Notes: a model not told the origin generated them from the sequence alone. DNA of 64,000 nt from Nostoc sp. HK-01 (GCA_003990705.1 AP018318.1:6063001-6127000); one strand, 5' to 3'; positions 37,733 through 49,366 are shown, numbered from the stretch's first letter. Program-made: numbers and translations.

Positions 37733-37976
37733 AATCTCAATGAGTATTCAAGACTTGTTAACCGAGTTCAAAGACTCATTCACGAGTATCTAAGACTCAT
37801 TAAAGAAGTTCCAAGGCTCATTAATGAAGTGCCAATACTCATTAAAGGATTTCAAAGCCTCATTCACAAGTATCAAACACTCATTAAAGAAGTTCCAAGG
37901 CTCATTCATGAATTTCCAAGACTCATTAAAGGAGTTCCGAGCTTCACTAATGAAGTTCAAATCCTCATTCACCAGT
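37733..37976. repeat. 21-bp minisatellite, about eleven units, coding-compatible on both strands
   Basis: From 37754 units of exactly 21 bp follow without phase slips (starts 37754, 37775, 37796, 37817, 37838, 37859, 37880, 37901, 37922, 37943, then part of another at 37964); a diverged unit precedes. Typical unit: CTCATTAAAGAAGTTCCAAG+G. Being 7 codons long, it stays open on the minus strand over 37790-38017 (heptads such as FNEPWNF/INEPWNF) and on the plus strand over 37824-38051. No ribosome binding site supports either frame. Confidence 0.8.
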
Positions 37977-38079
37977 AAAGTTAGGTGTAGGTTGGATGGA
38001 GGAACGGAACCCAACATTATCGAGATTTTGTTCGGTTTCTTTATCGCTTAAACTAATCTACTATTCTCTATCTAACGCC

Positions 38080-38200
38080 GTGCAACTTTCTATCAAACCT
38101 AACCCCCAACCCCTTCCCTACGAGGGAAGGGGAGCAAGATTCAAAGCCTCTCTCCGCTGTGGAGAGAGGTTTGGAGAGGGGTTATAAAAATTAGTTGCAC
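38080..38200. mobile_element. Palindromic repeat element bounded by GTGCAACT / AGTTGCAC
   Basis: The 8-bp perfect terminal inverted repeat encloses AACCTAACCCCCAACCCC, the CCCCTTCCCTACGAGGGAAG+GGG palindrome and CCTCTCTCCGCTGTGGAGAG+AGG palindrome. The same core occurs inverted at 9.2 kb and inside the U32 peptidase at 54.4 kb; a solo left end is at 12.2 kb. No ORF. Confidence 0.7.
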
Positions 38201-38298
38201 ATCGCACTATCTACAATTTCATCAGCTTCAACTTACCAAAAAATTCGTCAAGCGATCGCTCTGTTGTAGATTTGATCACATACTTTGGCGAAAAAATA

Positions 38299-40023
38299 TC
38301 ATTCCCGCACAGTCAAAGGTAGGCGGACAGTAAAAGTCGAGCCTACGCCTGGCTGACTTTTGACAAAAATCTCACCGCCCATCATCTGACAAAAATGGCT
38401 GCTAATAGCTAAACCTAAGCCAGTACCACCATATTTCTTGGTGGTGGAGTTATCCCCTTGGGTGAAAGGTTGAAATAACTGTTGCTGTTGATGATGAGTC
38501 ATTCCAATACCTGTATCCGCTACCATAAACGAAATCATACCCAAGGGAGGGTCTGAAAGCGAATTGGGTTTTTCACTTTTAACAGTTAGTGTGACTTTGC
38601 CGTTAGTTGTAAATTTAGCTGCATTACTCAATAAGTTTAAAAGTACTTGCCGCATTCTTGTCTGATCAGCATACATTGTTCCTAGCTGTTCGTCGTAGTC
38701 TATTTCTAAGATGTTGCCATTTTTCTCAATGGAAGGCTTAATAGTCAAGACAAGATTATTAATTAGATTCCCAATTTCAAATGTCTCTGGATAAAGAGTC
38801 ATTTTCCCCGCTTCAATTTTTGACAAGTCGAGGATATCGTTAATTAATTCTAATAAGTGCCTACCAGCGGAATTAATGGTTTCTAAATCAGTAATAAAGT
38901 CTCCTGATAAATTTAAGTCTGTAGCGTCATCTTGCAGGAGTTGGCTAAGTCCAATGACAGCATTCAAGGGTGTACGTAATTCGTGACTGACGTTAGCTAA
39001 AAATACACTCTTAGCTTTGCTGGCGGCTTCGGCTAGTTCTTTGGCTTGTTCTAGTTGTTTGGTGCGTTCCGACACGCGCTCAATCAACCGATTAAGGGAT
39101 TTTGCTAACAAGCCAATTTCATCTTCAGTGGTGACAGGGGCGCGTAAATCAAAATTAGATTTGCGGGCGACTTGTTCAGCAACTTGGGTGACAGTAATTA
39201 CTGGTTCGGCGATCGCACGACTGGTGCGCCAGGCTATAATAGCGGCGATCGCTACTGACACCAGCATACTCACCATCACAATTAATCTCTCAACTCCTTT
39301 CGCCTGCTCTACGTCTATTTGCCTATCCTGTTCTTGATTTTCCGCAGTTTGCAAAATATTAGTTAACTTTTCGGAAAGATTATCTAACTGTATGGCAGTT
39401 TCACCACGCATTATTTTTAACAACTGCTCTCGAACTACAGCAATTTGTTGTGGTTGTAAAGGCTGCCGTTCGATTTCTTTTAAGACAGTTTCTATCTGGT
39501 CAACGTAGGATTTTAAATTAATCGTATAATCTTCTAATAAAGCCTGTAAATTAGCACTTGTTGCTGCTAATTGCATAGGCTTTCTTTCGATAAAACTGTC
39601 AATTTTCTGCTCTAAATCTTGAGCCTTATTAACATTCTTTAAAAATTCCGTTTTTCTAGTCAGCAGTTGTTGAGAATCTTCTAATACTGCAACTAAATTA
39701 GAACTATGTAATTGCGCTCCAACTACTGCATTTTTATAGTTAGTTAGTAGTTGGCGTTGTTCTTGAGCTTGAGTAAATTGCCTAATTTCTCGTCCTCGAT
39801 AATAGTTGGCAATCACCAAACCAGTAAGTGAGCCAAAAAAGCCAATACCTATAGCGACAAAGTAGCCATAGCCTATTTTCTGGTGTATCCGCCAAGAACT
39901 TGCCTTGAGTTTCCCACTGGAGGGAAATTCGATTGTTGGGAGTTCTTCGGTTGATGAATTTTCGGCTGGCACTTTTTTGCTTTCTGAATTACTGTCAATT
40001 GGGTTAGGCTTGTGAGTTTGCAT
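38299..40023 (-). CDS. Membrane sensor histidine kinase with HAMP domain
   Basis: 574 residues. A Pro/Ser-rich cytosolic start, first membrane helix (about 53-75), a ~170-residue helical periplasmic sensor, second membrane helix (about 245-265), HAMP (about 266-320), coiled coil, HisKA with [19 protein letters not shown] (His near 346) and HATPase_c ([25 protein letters not shown]). There is no receiver domain and no adjacent regulator. Signal unknown. Confidence 0.9.
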   Translation of the reverse strand: MQTHKPNPIDSNSESKKVPAENSSTEELPTIEFPSSGKLKASSWRIHQKIGYGYFVAIGIGFFGSLTGLVIANYYRGREIRQFTQAQEQRQLLTNYKNAVVGAQLHSSNLVAVLEDSQQLLTRKTEFLKNVNKAQDLEQKIDSFIERKPMQLAATSANLQALLEDYTINLKSYVDQIETVLKEIERQPLQPQQIAVVREQLLKIMRGETAIQLDNLSEKLTNILQTAENQEQDRQIDVEQAKGVERLIVMVSMLVSVAIAAIIAWRTSRAIAEPVITVTQVAEQVARKSNFDLRAPVTTEDEIGLLAKSLNRLIERVSERTKQLEQAKELAEAASKAKSVFLANVSHELRTPLNAVIGLSQLLQDDATDLNLSGDFITDLETINSAGRHLLELINDILDLSKIEAGKMTLYPETFEIGNLINNLVLTIKPSIEKNGNILEIDYDEQLGTMYADQTRMRQVLLNLLSNAAKFTTNGKVTLTVKSEKPNSLSDPPLGMISFMVADTGIGMTHHQQQQLFQPFTQGDNSTTKKYGGTGLGLAISSHFCQMMGGEIFVKSQPGVGSTFTVRLPLTVRE

Positions 40024-40598
40024 TCCTCAAATCTCCTCGCCCTTCCGCAAAAATCGCCACATCAATTCCATCTTTAAAATTAAATTAACTGGTGATTAAC
40101 ACCTACACAATTTTTTGTAAGAAGCAGCGTAAATAATTATTCTTTAAATAATTGTCATGACTTTATTGGATTTGGGGGATTTTGATATGAATGTATACAA
40201 AAACACTAGATAATTATAAAACTCTGTGTTTATATATAATCAATACTTGTCTAGAGTAAAGCTTATTCTAGAATTTTATCCTTATCGTTACTGTTTATGA
40301 AACCTGGTTAATAGCAGTTATCTTTTAACTATTAGCTACACTACTACTTTATTTTACTGTTGCCGTGGATGATACAAATACTTAGATTCCAGACATATTA
40401 ATTCATCTCGCATCTTAACATCAATTAGTAAGATTCTCCAACAAGTTTTTAATTCTCCCAGTTTTGAGCAATAAAAAACCTCTGTCTATTTACTACTTAA
40501 GCAATATCCAGACAGAGGAAATTTGATATATGAAGGGAGTATTCGCTGTTTTTTCCTCCCTAACCGACTAATACGGGAATTTTAATGCTACTAGAGTA
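40024..40598. other. 575-bp gap between histidine kinase and metK
   Basis: AT-rich. Apart from the metK terminator at 40473-40518 I see no ORF, RNA or repeat; the part next to 40023 probably holds the kinase promoter. Confidence 0.5.
40473..40518 (-). terminator. Rho-independent terminator of metK
   Basis: On the minus strand CCTCTGTCT and AGACAGAGG pair across a 22-nt loop and are followed by TTTTTT, about 80 bp after the metK stop. Confidence 0.8.
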
Positions 40599-41861
40599 CT
40601 AGGCGATCGCAGTTGAACGCAACTTGTCAACAGCTTGCTTCAACAATTCTGCCTTATCGGTTTGTTCCCAAGGCAAATCTAAGTCATTTCGTCCCAAATG
40701 GCCGTAAGCCGCGACGTCCTGATAAAAACGTCCGCCTCTTTCACTTGGTAACTTACGTAAGTTGAAAGCATGAATAATTCCGGCTGGACGTAGTTCAAAG
40801 TTTTCTTTGACTAATTCCAACAAAATTTCATCATCCACTTTGCCAGTCCCAAAAGTTTCTAGGAGAATACTGACTGGTCTAGCTACACCGATCGCATAAC
40901 TCAGTTGAACTTCACATTTTTCTGCCAACCCAGCAGCTACAATATTTTTGGCTACATAGCGAGCTGCATAAGCCGCAGAACGGTCTACTTTTGTGGGGTC
41001 TTTGCCAGAAAAAGCACCACCACCATGACGGGAATAACCGCCGTAGGTATCAACAATGATTTTTCTACCTGTTAAACCAGAGTCACCTTGCGGCCCACCA
41101 ATTACGAATTTGCCTGTAGGATTGACTAAAAAGCGGGTTTCTTGATCAGGCTTGATATTAATATCGCTAAAAACAGGTTCGACCACTGCCTTCCAGAGGT
41201 CTTGTTTAATTTTAGCTTGCACTGCTGCCTCATCAGTGATTTCCCCAATGCTGGCTGTATGTTGGGTGGAAATCAGGATAGTATCAATGCCTACAGGTTT
41301 ACCATCTTCGTAGACTACGGTTACTTGGGTTTTACCGTCGGGACGCAGGTATGACAACTCACCTGTTTTACGAACTGCTGCCAGTCGGCGAGCAATACGG
41401 TGTGCCAAACTGATAGGTAAAGGCATCAGTTCAGGGGTTTCGTTGCAAGCAAAGCCAAACATGATACCTTGGTCGCCTGCGCCGATTGTATCGAATAGTT
41501 CATCACTATCCTGTTGGCGAGTTTCTTGAGCGACGTTTACACCTTGGGCAATATCTGGCGATTGTTCATCTAAAGCAACGATGATGCTGGTACTGTTGGC
41601 AGAAAAGCCATTATCTGCATCAACGTAGCCAATTTCAGCAATTTTTTTGCGAGCCAGATTCACATAATTGACGTTAGCTTTGGTGGTGATTTCACCAGTA
41701 ATTAGCACTAAGCCTGTGTTAACTACTACTTCCGCTGCTACACGACTGCTGGGATCTTGTGTCAATAAGGTATCCAGGATTGTATCTGAGATTTGATCGC
41801 AGATTTTATCTGGATGACCTTCAGTGACTGACTCGGAGGTAAATAAATAACGTCGAGACAA
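40599..41861 (-). CDS. metK: S-adenosylmethionine synthetase, TTG start
   Basis: 420 residues. Starts [20 protein letters not shown], with [27 protein letters not shown] and [19 protein letters not shown]. It makes SAM from methionine and ATP. The start is taken as TTG at 41861 because AGGAGG lies 8 bp before it and the family begins here; an in-frame ATG at 41891 would place that ribosome binding site inside the gene. I see no SAM riboswitch in the 290 bp upstream. Confidence 0.95.
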   Translation of the reverse strand: MSRRYLFTSESVTEGHPDKICDQISDTILDTLLTQDPSSRVAAEVVVNTGLVLITGEITTKANVNYVNLARKKIAEIGYVDADNGFSANSTSIIVALDEQSPDIAQGVNVAQETRQQDSDELFDTIGAGDQGIMFGFACNETPELMPLPISLAHRIARRLAAVRKTGELSYLRPDGKTQVTVVYEDGKPVGIDTILISTQHTASIGEITDEAAVQAKIKQDLWKAVVEPVFSDINIKPDQETRFLVNPTGKFVIGGPQGDSGLTGRKIIVDTYGGYSRHGGGAFSGKDPTKVDRSAAYAARYVAKNIVAAGLAEKCEVQLSYAIGVARPVSILLETFGTGKVDDEILLELVKENFELRPAGIIHAFNLRKLPSERGGRFYQDVAAYGHLGRNDLDLPWEQTDKAELLKQAVDKLRSTAIA

Positions 41862-41869
41862 AGAGATTT

Positions 41870-41875
41870 CCTCCT
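41870..41875 (-). promoter_or_regulatory. Ribosome binding site fixing the metK TTG start
   Basis: Perfect AGGAGG on the minus strand, 8 bp before TTG at 41861. Confidence 0.75.
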
Positions 41876-42087
41876 GTAATAGTATAATCACTAACTAAAT
41901 ATTAACTATTTAGTTCAACTAATTATTTCTAGAATCATACCAGTCTTGACACATTCGGTAGTAAGTGTAGTGCGATATTTTAAAAACACATAATCCAGTT
42001 GCGATATTTGTAAAGGAAGTAATAGTTAAATAGTTAGGAGAGCCAACAGTCAATGGTTTTTCTTGGGACTACTCTCTATTCCCCTAA

Positions 42088-42118
42088 ATAAAAAGGGGGT
42101 ACCCCCGGAAGCACCCCC
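42088..42118 (-). terminator. Terminator of prk
   Basis: On the minus strand GGGGGT ... ACCCCC with CTTCCGG in the loop, followed by TTTTTATTTA, 33 bp after the prk stop. Confidence 0.75.
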
Positions 42119-42150
42119 AAAAAATTTGACACAAACACTGCTGTTTAGTT

Positions 42151-43155
42151 TTAGACTTGAACTGCTAGTTTTGCTTCCTTTGATGTTAAACGCTCGTAGG
42201 TAGCACGCATTTTTAGACCTGTCAGTACTTGGAACAAACCAGTTCCATTATTGGAACCAGGATACTCACGGTGTTGGAGTAACAAGTGAGTCATTTCACC
42301 TTCGTACTTGGTGGAGGTGTTGCTGAGGTGGTTTTCGATGTAGATGATTTCTTCTAGGTTGTCAAATTGACCATCTACTTCTAGAACGGAGACGTAGCGG
42401 CCATAATAAACATCGGAACCATAGTACAGTTGCATACCTGGATAGGAACAGGTAAGCTTACGTCCACAAGGAGTCCAGTTAATAGTTGAACCTTCATCAA
42501 ACAGGTAAACTGGAGTAAAGCCTTCTTTACCTTCGCGCTGCAACATCCGTACCCGCAAAACTTTACGCTCTGTGTCGTTTTTAATGAGGTTTGTGGGCAA
42601 TACTTGGAGAACTACATCAGCGAATTCTCTTTGGGGTTCGATATATTTTGTAAAGTCAGGTTTGCGGGAGTTGATAGCAGCTAAGACATCTTCGTAGCGA
42701 TGACCTCTTTCTGCCATATCGCGTTGAATTTTCCAGGCAATTTTTACTTCATCGCTGATGTCAAAATAAACGCTGAAATCTAGCAGCGATCGCACCCGTT
42801 CATCATATAAAGGATGTAGACCTTCAACCACGATAATATGATTTGGTTCTACTATTTCTGGCGGATCAATCAGGCCGGTTTCGTGGTTATAAATCGGCTT
42901 ATTAATGGCTTGACCTTCTTTGAGCGCTTTAATTTGCTCATACATCAAGTCAAAATTATTTGCCCTGGGGTCAAGTGCAGTTATCCCAGTTTCCTTGCGT
43001 TGTTTGCGATCTAGGCAATGATAGTCATCTAAACAGATAACTGTCATAAACTCTTCACCAAACAAGTCGATCAAACGACGCAAAAAAGTAGATTTGCCAC
43101 ACCCAGAGTCTCCGGCTACTCCAATTAGTACCACGCGTTCCGGCTTATTTGTCAT
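42151..43155 (-). CDS. prk: Phosphoribulokinase
   Basis: 334 residues. P-loop GVAGDSGCGKST with redox Cys19, second regulatory Cys41 in VICLDDYHC, and the C-terminal pair WTPCGRKLTCSYPG that in this family helps dark inactivation with GAPDH and CP12. It phosphorylates ribulose 5-phosphate in the Calvin cycle. GAGGAG precedes the ATG. Its upstream region is the 1.07-kb gap shared with divergent petH and contains a dyad at 43277-43317. Confidence 0.97.
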   Translation of the reverse strand: MTNKPERVVLIGVAGDSGCGKSTFLRRLIDLFGEEFMTVICLDDYHCLDRKQRKETGITALDPRANNFDLMYEQIKALKEGQAINKPIYNHETGLIDPPEIVEPNHIIVVEGLHPLYDERVRSLLDFSVYFDISDEVKIAWKIQRDMAERGHRYEDVLAAINSRKPDFTKYIEPQREFADVVLQVLPTNLIKNDTERKVLRVRMLQREGKEGFTPVYLFDEGSTINWTPCGRKLTCSYPGMQLYYGSDVYYGRYVSVLEVDGQFDNLEEIIYIENHLSNTSTKYEGEMTHLLLQHREYPGSNNGTGLFQVLTGLKMRATYERLTSKEAKLAVQV

Positions 43156-43276
43156 AAATCTCCTCTAAATACTAAATGTGTCATTCAATAATTTTTCACA
43201 CAGCAGATTTTTGAAGCCAGGAGTCTACCCCATTGGTTTTTCCTGTGTTCTTGCTACTCAGCCACATAACGATTAT

Positions 43277-43317
43277 CAGACGGGCCGACAACCAAATTAA
43301 CGGTTGTTACTCGTCTG
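43277..43317. promoter_or_regulatory. Two-part dyad upstream of prk
   Basis: CAGACG ... ACAACC - AAATTAAC - GGTTGT ... CGTCTG: nested 6-bp arms. It lies 122-162 bp before the prk start, on a promoter or in its leader. It may be a LysR-type operator or an RNA stem; not assigned. Confidence 0.45.
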
Positions 43318-44049
43318 AGATTGCTTTATTTTGCAGCTAGTAAGTATTTAATCCTAGTGGTATACTTAATTTTAACAGAAGGGGTTATCCTATACAAGAT
43401 TTAATATCAGCAAGAATCTTGTGGTGCTACTGTCGGATTGATGATTTAATGGCAAGTTTTCTAGACACAGCACAAATTTTGTTTTTCACCTATCTTCCCC
43501 GTGATATAACCAGACTCTAAAGTCTTATTGGGCGTAATTTTGCTTAAAAAGGCAATATTTGCGTGTTGGTGCTGATTTATTGGTAGTTCTCAACACTTTC
43601 TACATTCATTGTGAAAATCTACCTAAAGAATGAGCAGATATTTGATGTTCATTATCATGAACTGAGCAGTCATTTTTGAAAAAGATTTCTAACACCAATA
43701 TCAACCTTATGGCAAACTTTTTATCACTGTTGACAGCAATTTCACGGCAGGTGAACTTGATTGTCATGGTTGATATTAGCTTGAAATTTCCATCATAGTG
43801 ATAGACATGTTCATCTTACAATGTATCCTGAGCTAGGAATAAATCATTAATTTAAATACCAGATAATCCTGAGTCAAAGTTGCCTTCATTCAGCATTAGT
43901 TGTATGTGCTAATAGCATTTGCATCTAGTTTTTTTAAGCTTGTCAGCAGCGATTTATCTGCCAGAGTATTCACGAAAAAAAGATTAAATTGACGCATGGT
44001 TAACATTCTGCCAGCGACTTATCCTCTATTTTAGAGGATGAACAGGTGT

Positions 44050-44063
44050 GTTTATTGCAATAC
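44050..44063. promoter_or_regulatory. Possible NtcA site before petH
   Basis: GTTTATTGCAATAC reads GTA-N8-AAC on the complement, one base from the NtcA consensus GTA-N8-TAC, 166 bp before petH. petH is NtcA-activated in Anabaena, but I find no clean -10 box at the expected spacing. Confidence 0.3.
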
Positions 44064-44204
44064 CTGCTTGTCTTAAGGTGAGTGTACTTAGCAAGGTATC
44101 ATTTTGTGATGCCTCTTTCCCAACGCGCTAGTTTTGGTACCCAAAAATCCGATACACTAAAATCTGGCTAGTGATGGGAAATAGTTTTTTTGAAAAACGG
44201 TTAA

Positions 44205-45551
<1,347 letters not shown>

Positions 45552-45617
45552 GTTGGTCAATAGTCATTAGTCAATAGATTAAGACAACTGACAAAAGACA
45601 ACTAAAACAGGATAATC

Positions 45618-45656
45618 TGTAGGGTGGGCGATGCTCACCCTACAATTGTTTTTTAT
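45618..45656 (+). terminator. Terminator of petH
   Basis: TGTAGGGTGGGC-GAT-GCTCACCCTACA, a 12-bp stem with one G-U, followed by AATTGTTTTTTA. The hairpin sequence resembles a dispersed Nostoc repeat. Confidence 0.75.
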
Positions 45657-45731
45657 ATATACTTACTGAGAAAAGAGTCTTGGTGGTTAAACACTCAGCA
45701 CTCAGCACTAAATATATTGGATGAAAAGTTT

Positions 45732-47021
45732 GTGGGTGTAAAGCTAGGAATACTAGGATTAGGTATAGTAGGTACGGGTACGGTGCAACTACTACAAGAT
45801 GCTGTTGGCCGTCATCCACTGTTAGAAGAAGTAGAAATATATCGGGTGGGTGTACGATCGCCCGACAAACCCCGTGCTGTAGAATTACCACAGTCAGCAA
45901 TAACTACCGATTTAGCGGCAATTGTGAATGATCCGGCGGTGGATATTGTAGTTGAGGTGATGGGGGGATTGGAACCGGCGCGATCGCTCATTCTCCAAGC
46001 TATTAAAAATGGTAAACACGTAGTTACAGCGAATAAAGCGGCGATCTCACGATTTGGGGCAGAAATTTTCAACGCCGCCAATGAAGCTGGTGTTTATGTA
46101 ATGCTCGAAGCTGCTGTGGGCGGGGGAATTCCGGTAATTCAACCCTTAAAGCAAGCCTTAAGTGTCAACCGCATTCATACTGTTATTGGTATTGTTAACG
46201 GTACGACTAACTATATCCTCACCCGGATGCAAACTGAAGGTAGCGACTTTAGTGATGTTTTGGCTGATGCTCAACGCTTAGGCTATGCTGAAGCTGACCC
46301 CACAGCCGATGTCGATGGCTTAGATGCAGCTGATAAAATTGCGATTCTAGCATCCTTGGGTTTTGGTGGACGCATTCATTTACAAGATGTTTATTGTGAG
46401 GGTATCCGTCAAGTTAGTAAGACAGATATTACCTACGCTGAAAAACTGGGCTTTGTGATTAAATTATTAGCGATCGCTAAATACCAAAACAAAGCTAACT
46501 CTCAGTTATCTGTGCGAGTTCATCCCACCTTTGTACCCAAAGCTCATCCATTAGCCAGTATTAACGGTGTTTATAACGCCATTCTTGTAGAAGGCGAACC
46601 CATCGGCCAAGTAATGTTTTTTGGGCCAGGTGCAGGTGCAGGTGCAACAGCCAGTGCTGTCACCTCAGATATTTTAAATTTAGTAGCAGCCCTCAAGAGT
46701 AATTCTGCTGTACCAAATCCCCTACTTAGCTGTAGACACGAAGATTACTGTCAAGTTACCCCCATTGCTGAATTAGTCACCCGTTTTTACGCCCGTTTCC
46801 TCACCAAAGACCACCCTGGTGTGATTGGCAAATTAGGAACTTGCTTTGGTAATCATGGTGTGAGCTTAGAATCAGTTGTGCAAACGGGTTTTCAAGGCGC
46901 ATTAGCAGAAATTGTGGTTGTTACCCATGATGTGAAAGAAGGCGACTTCCGCCAAGCTTTGGATGAAATTCGGAATCTAGAGGCGATTGATAGTATTGCC
47001 AGTATCTTAAGAGTGCTTTAA
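45732..47021 (+). CDS. hom: Homoserine dehydrogenase
   Basis: 429 residues from the GTG at 45732 (VKLGILGLGIVGTGTVQLL); a TTG at 45717 and longer frames are possible, but the family begins here. NAD-binding GLGIVGTG, the VTANKAAIS loop, GGGIPVIQPLKQ, GIVNGTTNYIL and catalytic GYAEADPTADVDGLDAADK are present, with a C-terminal ACT domain (HPGVIGKLGTCFGNHGVSLE) for feedback control by threonine. It makes homoserine for Thr, Met and Ile. Confidence 0.95.
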   Translation: MGVKLGILGLGIVGTGTVQLLQDAVGRHPLLEEVEIYRVGVRSPDKPRAVELPQSAITTDLAAIVNDPAVDIVVEVMGGLEPARSLILQAIKNGKHVVTANKAAISRFGAEIFNAANEAGVYVMLEAAVGGGIPVIQPLKQALSVNRIHTVIGIVNGTTNYILTRMQTEGSDFSDVLADAQRLGYAEADPTADVDGLDAADKIAILASLGFGGRIHLQDVYCEGIRQVSKTDITYAEKLGFVIKLLAIAKYQNKANSQLSVRVHPTFVPKAHPLASINGVYNAILVEGEPIGQVMFFGPGAGAGATASAVTSDILNLVAALKSNSAVPNPLLSCRHEDYCQVTPIAELVTRFYARFLTKDHPGVIGKLGTCFGNHGVSLESVVQTGFQGALAEIVVVTHDVKEGDFRQALDEIRNLEAIDSIASILRVL

Positions 47022-47069
47022 AAAGTATGAAGTAAATGTGTGTAGAGGATGTATAAAAATTAAGTTGTT

Positions 47070-47095
47070 AAACCCGCCTACGCGGGTTTTGTTTG
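47070..47095 (+). terminator. Terminator of hom
   Basis: AAACCCGC-CTAC-GCGGGTTT followed by TGTTTG, 48 bp after the hom stop; shares its sequence with the dispersed repeat at 22.3 kb. Confidence 0.6.
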
Positions 47096-47180
47096 TATAA
47101 TTACGACTTTAGTCACCCATACTTCCTCATTTTTTAGGTTAATTTCTCAGAATAAACTTGATTGCTTCCAGGGAAACACG

Positions 47181-48281
47181 ATGACCAATCTACCGCCTTC
47201 CGATCCTAAGTCATCTGACAAAACAGCCCTTGGCTTTGATGAATTTATTGCCATTTTGGTTGCCTTTGTGGCGATCGGGGGAATTCTGTTGTGGTCATTT
47301 TCTCGACGGGATAATAACTGGAACTTCAATATAGTTTTGTCGCCATCACCAAGTTCAACAAACAAATCTCAACCAAGTCCCGCCATTACTTCTCCCACTC
47401 CACAGGTGCAACCAAAGGCAGATCCTCAAGTTGAGGTTGTACCGTTACCACCCAAGGATGTAGTTCCTGAACCCAGCCCTCCTTCTCCTTTGATACTTCC
47501 AGCCGTTCCAGTAACTCCACTAAATTCATCACCTAGACCTGAACCTTTTTCTACATCTAGAAACTCAGACTTATCAATTCAATCATCGCCTTTACCTTTA
47601 GTTACCCCAACTGAACAAAAATCGATTATTCCACCCCCTATTGCCTTTAACGATGTACCCACTGATTTTTGGGCAACTCGGTTTATTAACGCTCTTTCGG
47701 CGCGTGGCATTATTAAGGGTTTTCCAGATTATACGTTTAGGCCAACTCAGCCTGTTAACCGCGCTGAATTCGCGGCTATTCTCCAGCAAGCTTTTGACAC
47801 AGAACTGAGTAAAAATTCTGTTTCTTTTAAAGATGTATCAACCAAATATTGGGCAACACCAGCAATCGATCGCGCTGTAGGTGCAGGATTTTTAAAAGGT
47901 TTTCCTGACAAAAATTTTAAACCAACACAAAAGATTACCCGTGTGCAAGTTTTAGTGGCGCTTGTGAGTGGATTGAATCTTAAACAATCAGCTAAACCAT
48001 CACAGGTGTTAAGTATTTATCAAGATACTAAAAATATTCCTAAATATGCTGTGGACAAAATAGCGATCGCCACAGCTAATGGCTTGGTAATTAGTGATGG
48101 TAATCCGCAATTTTTGGTTCCTAATCAAGCAGCTACCCGTGCGGAAGTAGCGGCAATGGTTCATCAGGCGTTAGTCAAATTGGGCAGGCTAGATAAAATT
48201 TCTTCTGAGAATATTGTGCGATCGCCTGGACAAAGTTCATTATCCACAGGTAAATTCACTAACGAATTATCATCACAGTAA
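47181..48281 (+). CDS. Membrane-anchored SLH-domain protein
   Basis: 366 residues. One N-terminal membrane helix (FIAILVAFVAIGGILLWSF), a Pro/Ser-rich spacer (about 55-155), then three S-layer homology repeats beginning FNDVPTDFWATRFINALSAR, FKDVSTKYWATPAIDRAVGA and YQDTKNIPKYAVDKIAIATA, each with a following GFPD/TRAE segment. SLH domains bind pyruvylated cell-wall polymers; this protein may tether envelope layers. No porin domain is present. Confidence 0.88.
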   Translation: MTNLPPSDPKSSDKTALGFDEFIAILVAFVAIGGILLWSFSRRDNNWNFNIVLSPSPSSTNKSQPSPAITSPTPQVQPKADPQVEVVPLPPKDVVPEPSPPSPLILPAVPVTPLNSSPRPEPFSTSRNSDLSIQSSPLPLVTPTEQKSIIPPPIAFNDVPTDFWATRFINALSARGIIKGFPDYTFRPTQPVNRAEFAAILQQAFDTELSKNSVSFKDVSTKYWATPAIDRAVGAGFLKGFPDKNFKPTQKITRVQVLVALVSGLNLKQSAKPSQVLSIYQDTKNIPKYAVDKIAIATANGLVISDGNPQFLVPNQAATRAEVAAMVHQALVKLGRLDKISSENIVRSPGQSSLSTGKFTNELSSQ

Positions 48282-48312
48282 GTCAGCCGCTAGATTAAAG
48301 TCTTTAAGAAGC

Positions 48313-48337
48313 GAGGGCAGTACAAACCACTGCCCTC
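48313..48337. terminator. Bidirectional terminator between SLH and CAAD genes
   Basis: GAGGGCAGT and ACTGCCCTC pair perfectly across 7 nt, between converging genes. Confidence 0.65.
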
Positions 48338-48376
48338 ACCTCTGTGTTTTAAATTAAATTGCAGCGAGAGTTGTTA

Positions 48377-48826
48377 TTATGCGCCAGGAGCGTTTCTGCC
48401 AACCACTTGTGATTTAAGAGTTGTAATTTCGTTAGTTAGCTCTTTCCTGGTTGAAGCTTTGAGTAAATAGCGATAAATAAACCAAGCAGAGTAACCAATA
48501 CCAATCAACTCAAAGGTAGGTGCTACCAAAGGAATGTCATTCAAAGAATCTAATATTGCCAAAAGTACCTTAACTGCGACAAGTGCTGTCAAAATTAAGC
48601 CAACACTAACCAAGGGCTGCTTGTATTTATTGAAAAAGCTACCAAGGTACTCAGGCAGGGTTCCTAAAAAGCCAGAAATCTGTTCTCCGTATTTTATCCA
48701 TTCCTCTTGGGGTTGAGCAGGAGGCTGGAGTTTAGTAATGGTTCCTGTTTGGCTGTTGATATCTGCCACTGCTGCTTCTGTGGATTTTGTTTCTGCGAAT
48801 TCCGGTTCTTGCATTTTAACTTCCAT
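48377..48826 (-). CDS. CAAD-domain (CURT1-like) thylakoid membrane protein
   Basis: 149 residues from the ATG at 48826; the ATG at 48814, 6 bp after GGAAG, is an equally good start. A charged start, then the CAAD domain: amphipathic helix (LPEYLGSFFNKYKQPL), two membrane helices (VSVGLILTALVAVKVLLAIL and APTFELIGIGYSAWFIYRYL) and a final amphipathic helix. The domain is shared with plant CURT1 proteins that curve thylakoids and with some cyanobacterial tRNA synthetases. Curvature or anchoring is likely. Confidence 0.85.
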   Translation of the reverse strand: MEVKMQEPEFAETKSTEAAVADINSQTGTITKLQPPAQPQEEWIKYGEQISGFLGTLPEYLGSFFNKYKQPLVSVGLILTALVAVKVLLAILDSLNDIPLVAPTFELIGIGYSAWFIYRYLLKASTRKELTNEITTLKSQVVGRNAPGA

Positions 48827-48899
48827 AAATTTGACAGTTGGGTTTTTTAATCCGGACAATTACAACCAAAAGGCTGTGATTAGACAAGGCACAAGTTTA

Positions 48900-49055
48900 T
48901 CAGACTTGACTGGGTAACACATTGTATTCCCTATAACCATAAATGCCTCTAATCTCTACTGCATCAACTCCAAGGTAGACAGTCAGTAAAAAGACAGAAG
49001 CTAGAAAACGGTAGGATGCGTTAGCCCAATCTATCTGAGTTTTGGGTTTGTCCAT
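48900..49055 (-). CDS. Probable 51-residue single-span membrane protein
   Basis: A short frame ATG-TGA in an otherwise empty 507-bp gap. AGAGG lies 9 bp before the ATG (complement of 49065-49069). The product starts MDKPKTQIDWANASYRF, has one hydrophobic span (FLASVFLLTVYLGV), and ends in VEIRGIYGYREYNVLPSQV. Polar start, one span and a good ribosome binding site favour a real gene. I do not recognise a family. Confidence 0.5.
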   Translation of the reverse strand: MDKPKTQIDWANASYRFLASVFLLTVYLGVDAVEIRGIYGYREYNVLPSQV

Positions 49056-49366
49056 CAACTGCAACCTCTAGGATGAGATTATCCTAAGCTGTATCAGTTG
49101 CTGATAATCGTACTCATTCAAGTACAAATCATGCAAAAATCAGATTACCTCTCATTTATACAAGGATAATCGCCGATTTTAACTGAATATTAAAGCTATC
49201 TTCAGCCGGATTCGTCAATGAATCTATTGCTCATTGATGTTAATACTTAATAAAAATTCTTCTCTATTCATGTATCTAGCTTTTATAGATATTTTGTGCT
49301 ATGCGTTTTTCGTTACTTCTTTAACTCTCTGTGTTTTGCTGCGTCAACCTTGGCGCTATTTTGCGT
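49056..49366. other. 311-bp gap, no gene seen
   Basis: AT-rich sequence upstream of the 51-residue frame and after the DUF2085 gene. GATAAT on the complement near 49079 might be a -10 box; otherwise nothing. Confidence 0.35.

Noticed and set aside
37733-37976. CRISPR array
   Set aside because: The 21-bp units are contiguous with no unique spacers, and no cas genes are in the window.
37790-38017. 75-residue protein on the minus strand from the 21-bp repeat
   Set aside because: No ribosome binding site, and the frame is a direct product of the minisatellite; kept as a finding, not as a gene.
41862-42087. SAM riboswitch upstream of metK
   Set aside because: No conserved SAM-I core or terminator/antiterminator pair is visible; cyanobacterial metK usually lacks one.
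45624-45731. Longer N-terminus for homoserine dehydrogenase
   Set aside because: It would include the petH terminator hairpin, and family members begin at VKLGILGLG.
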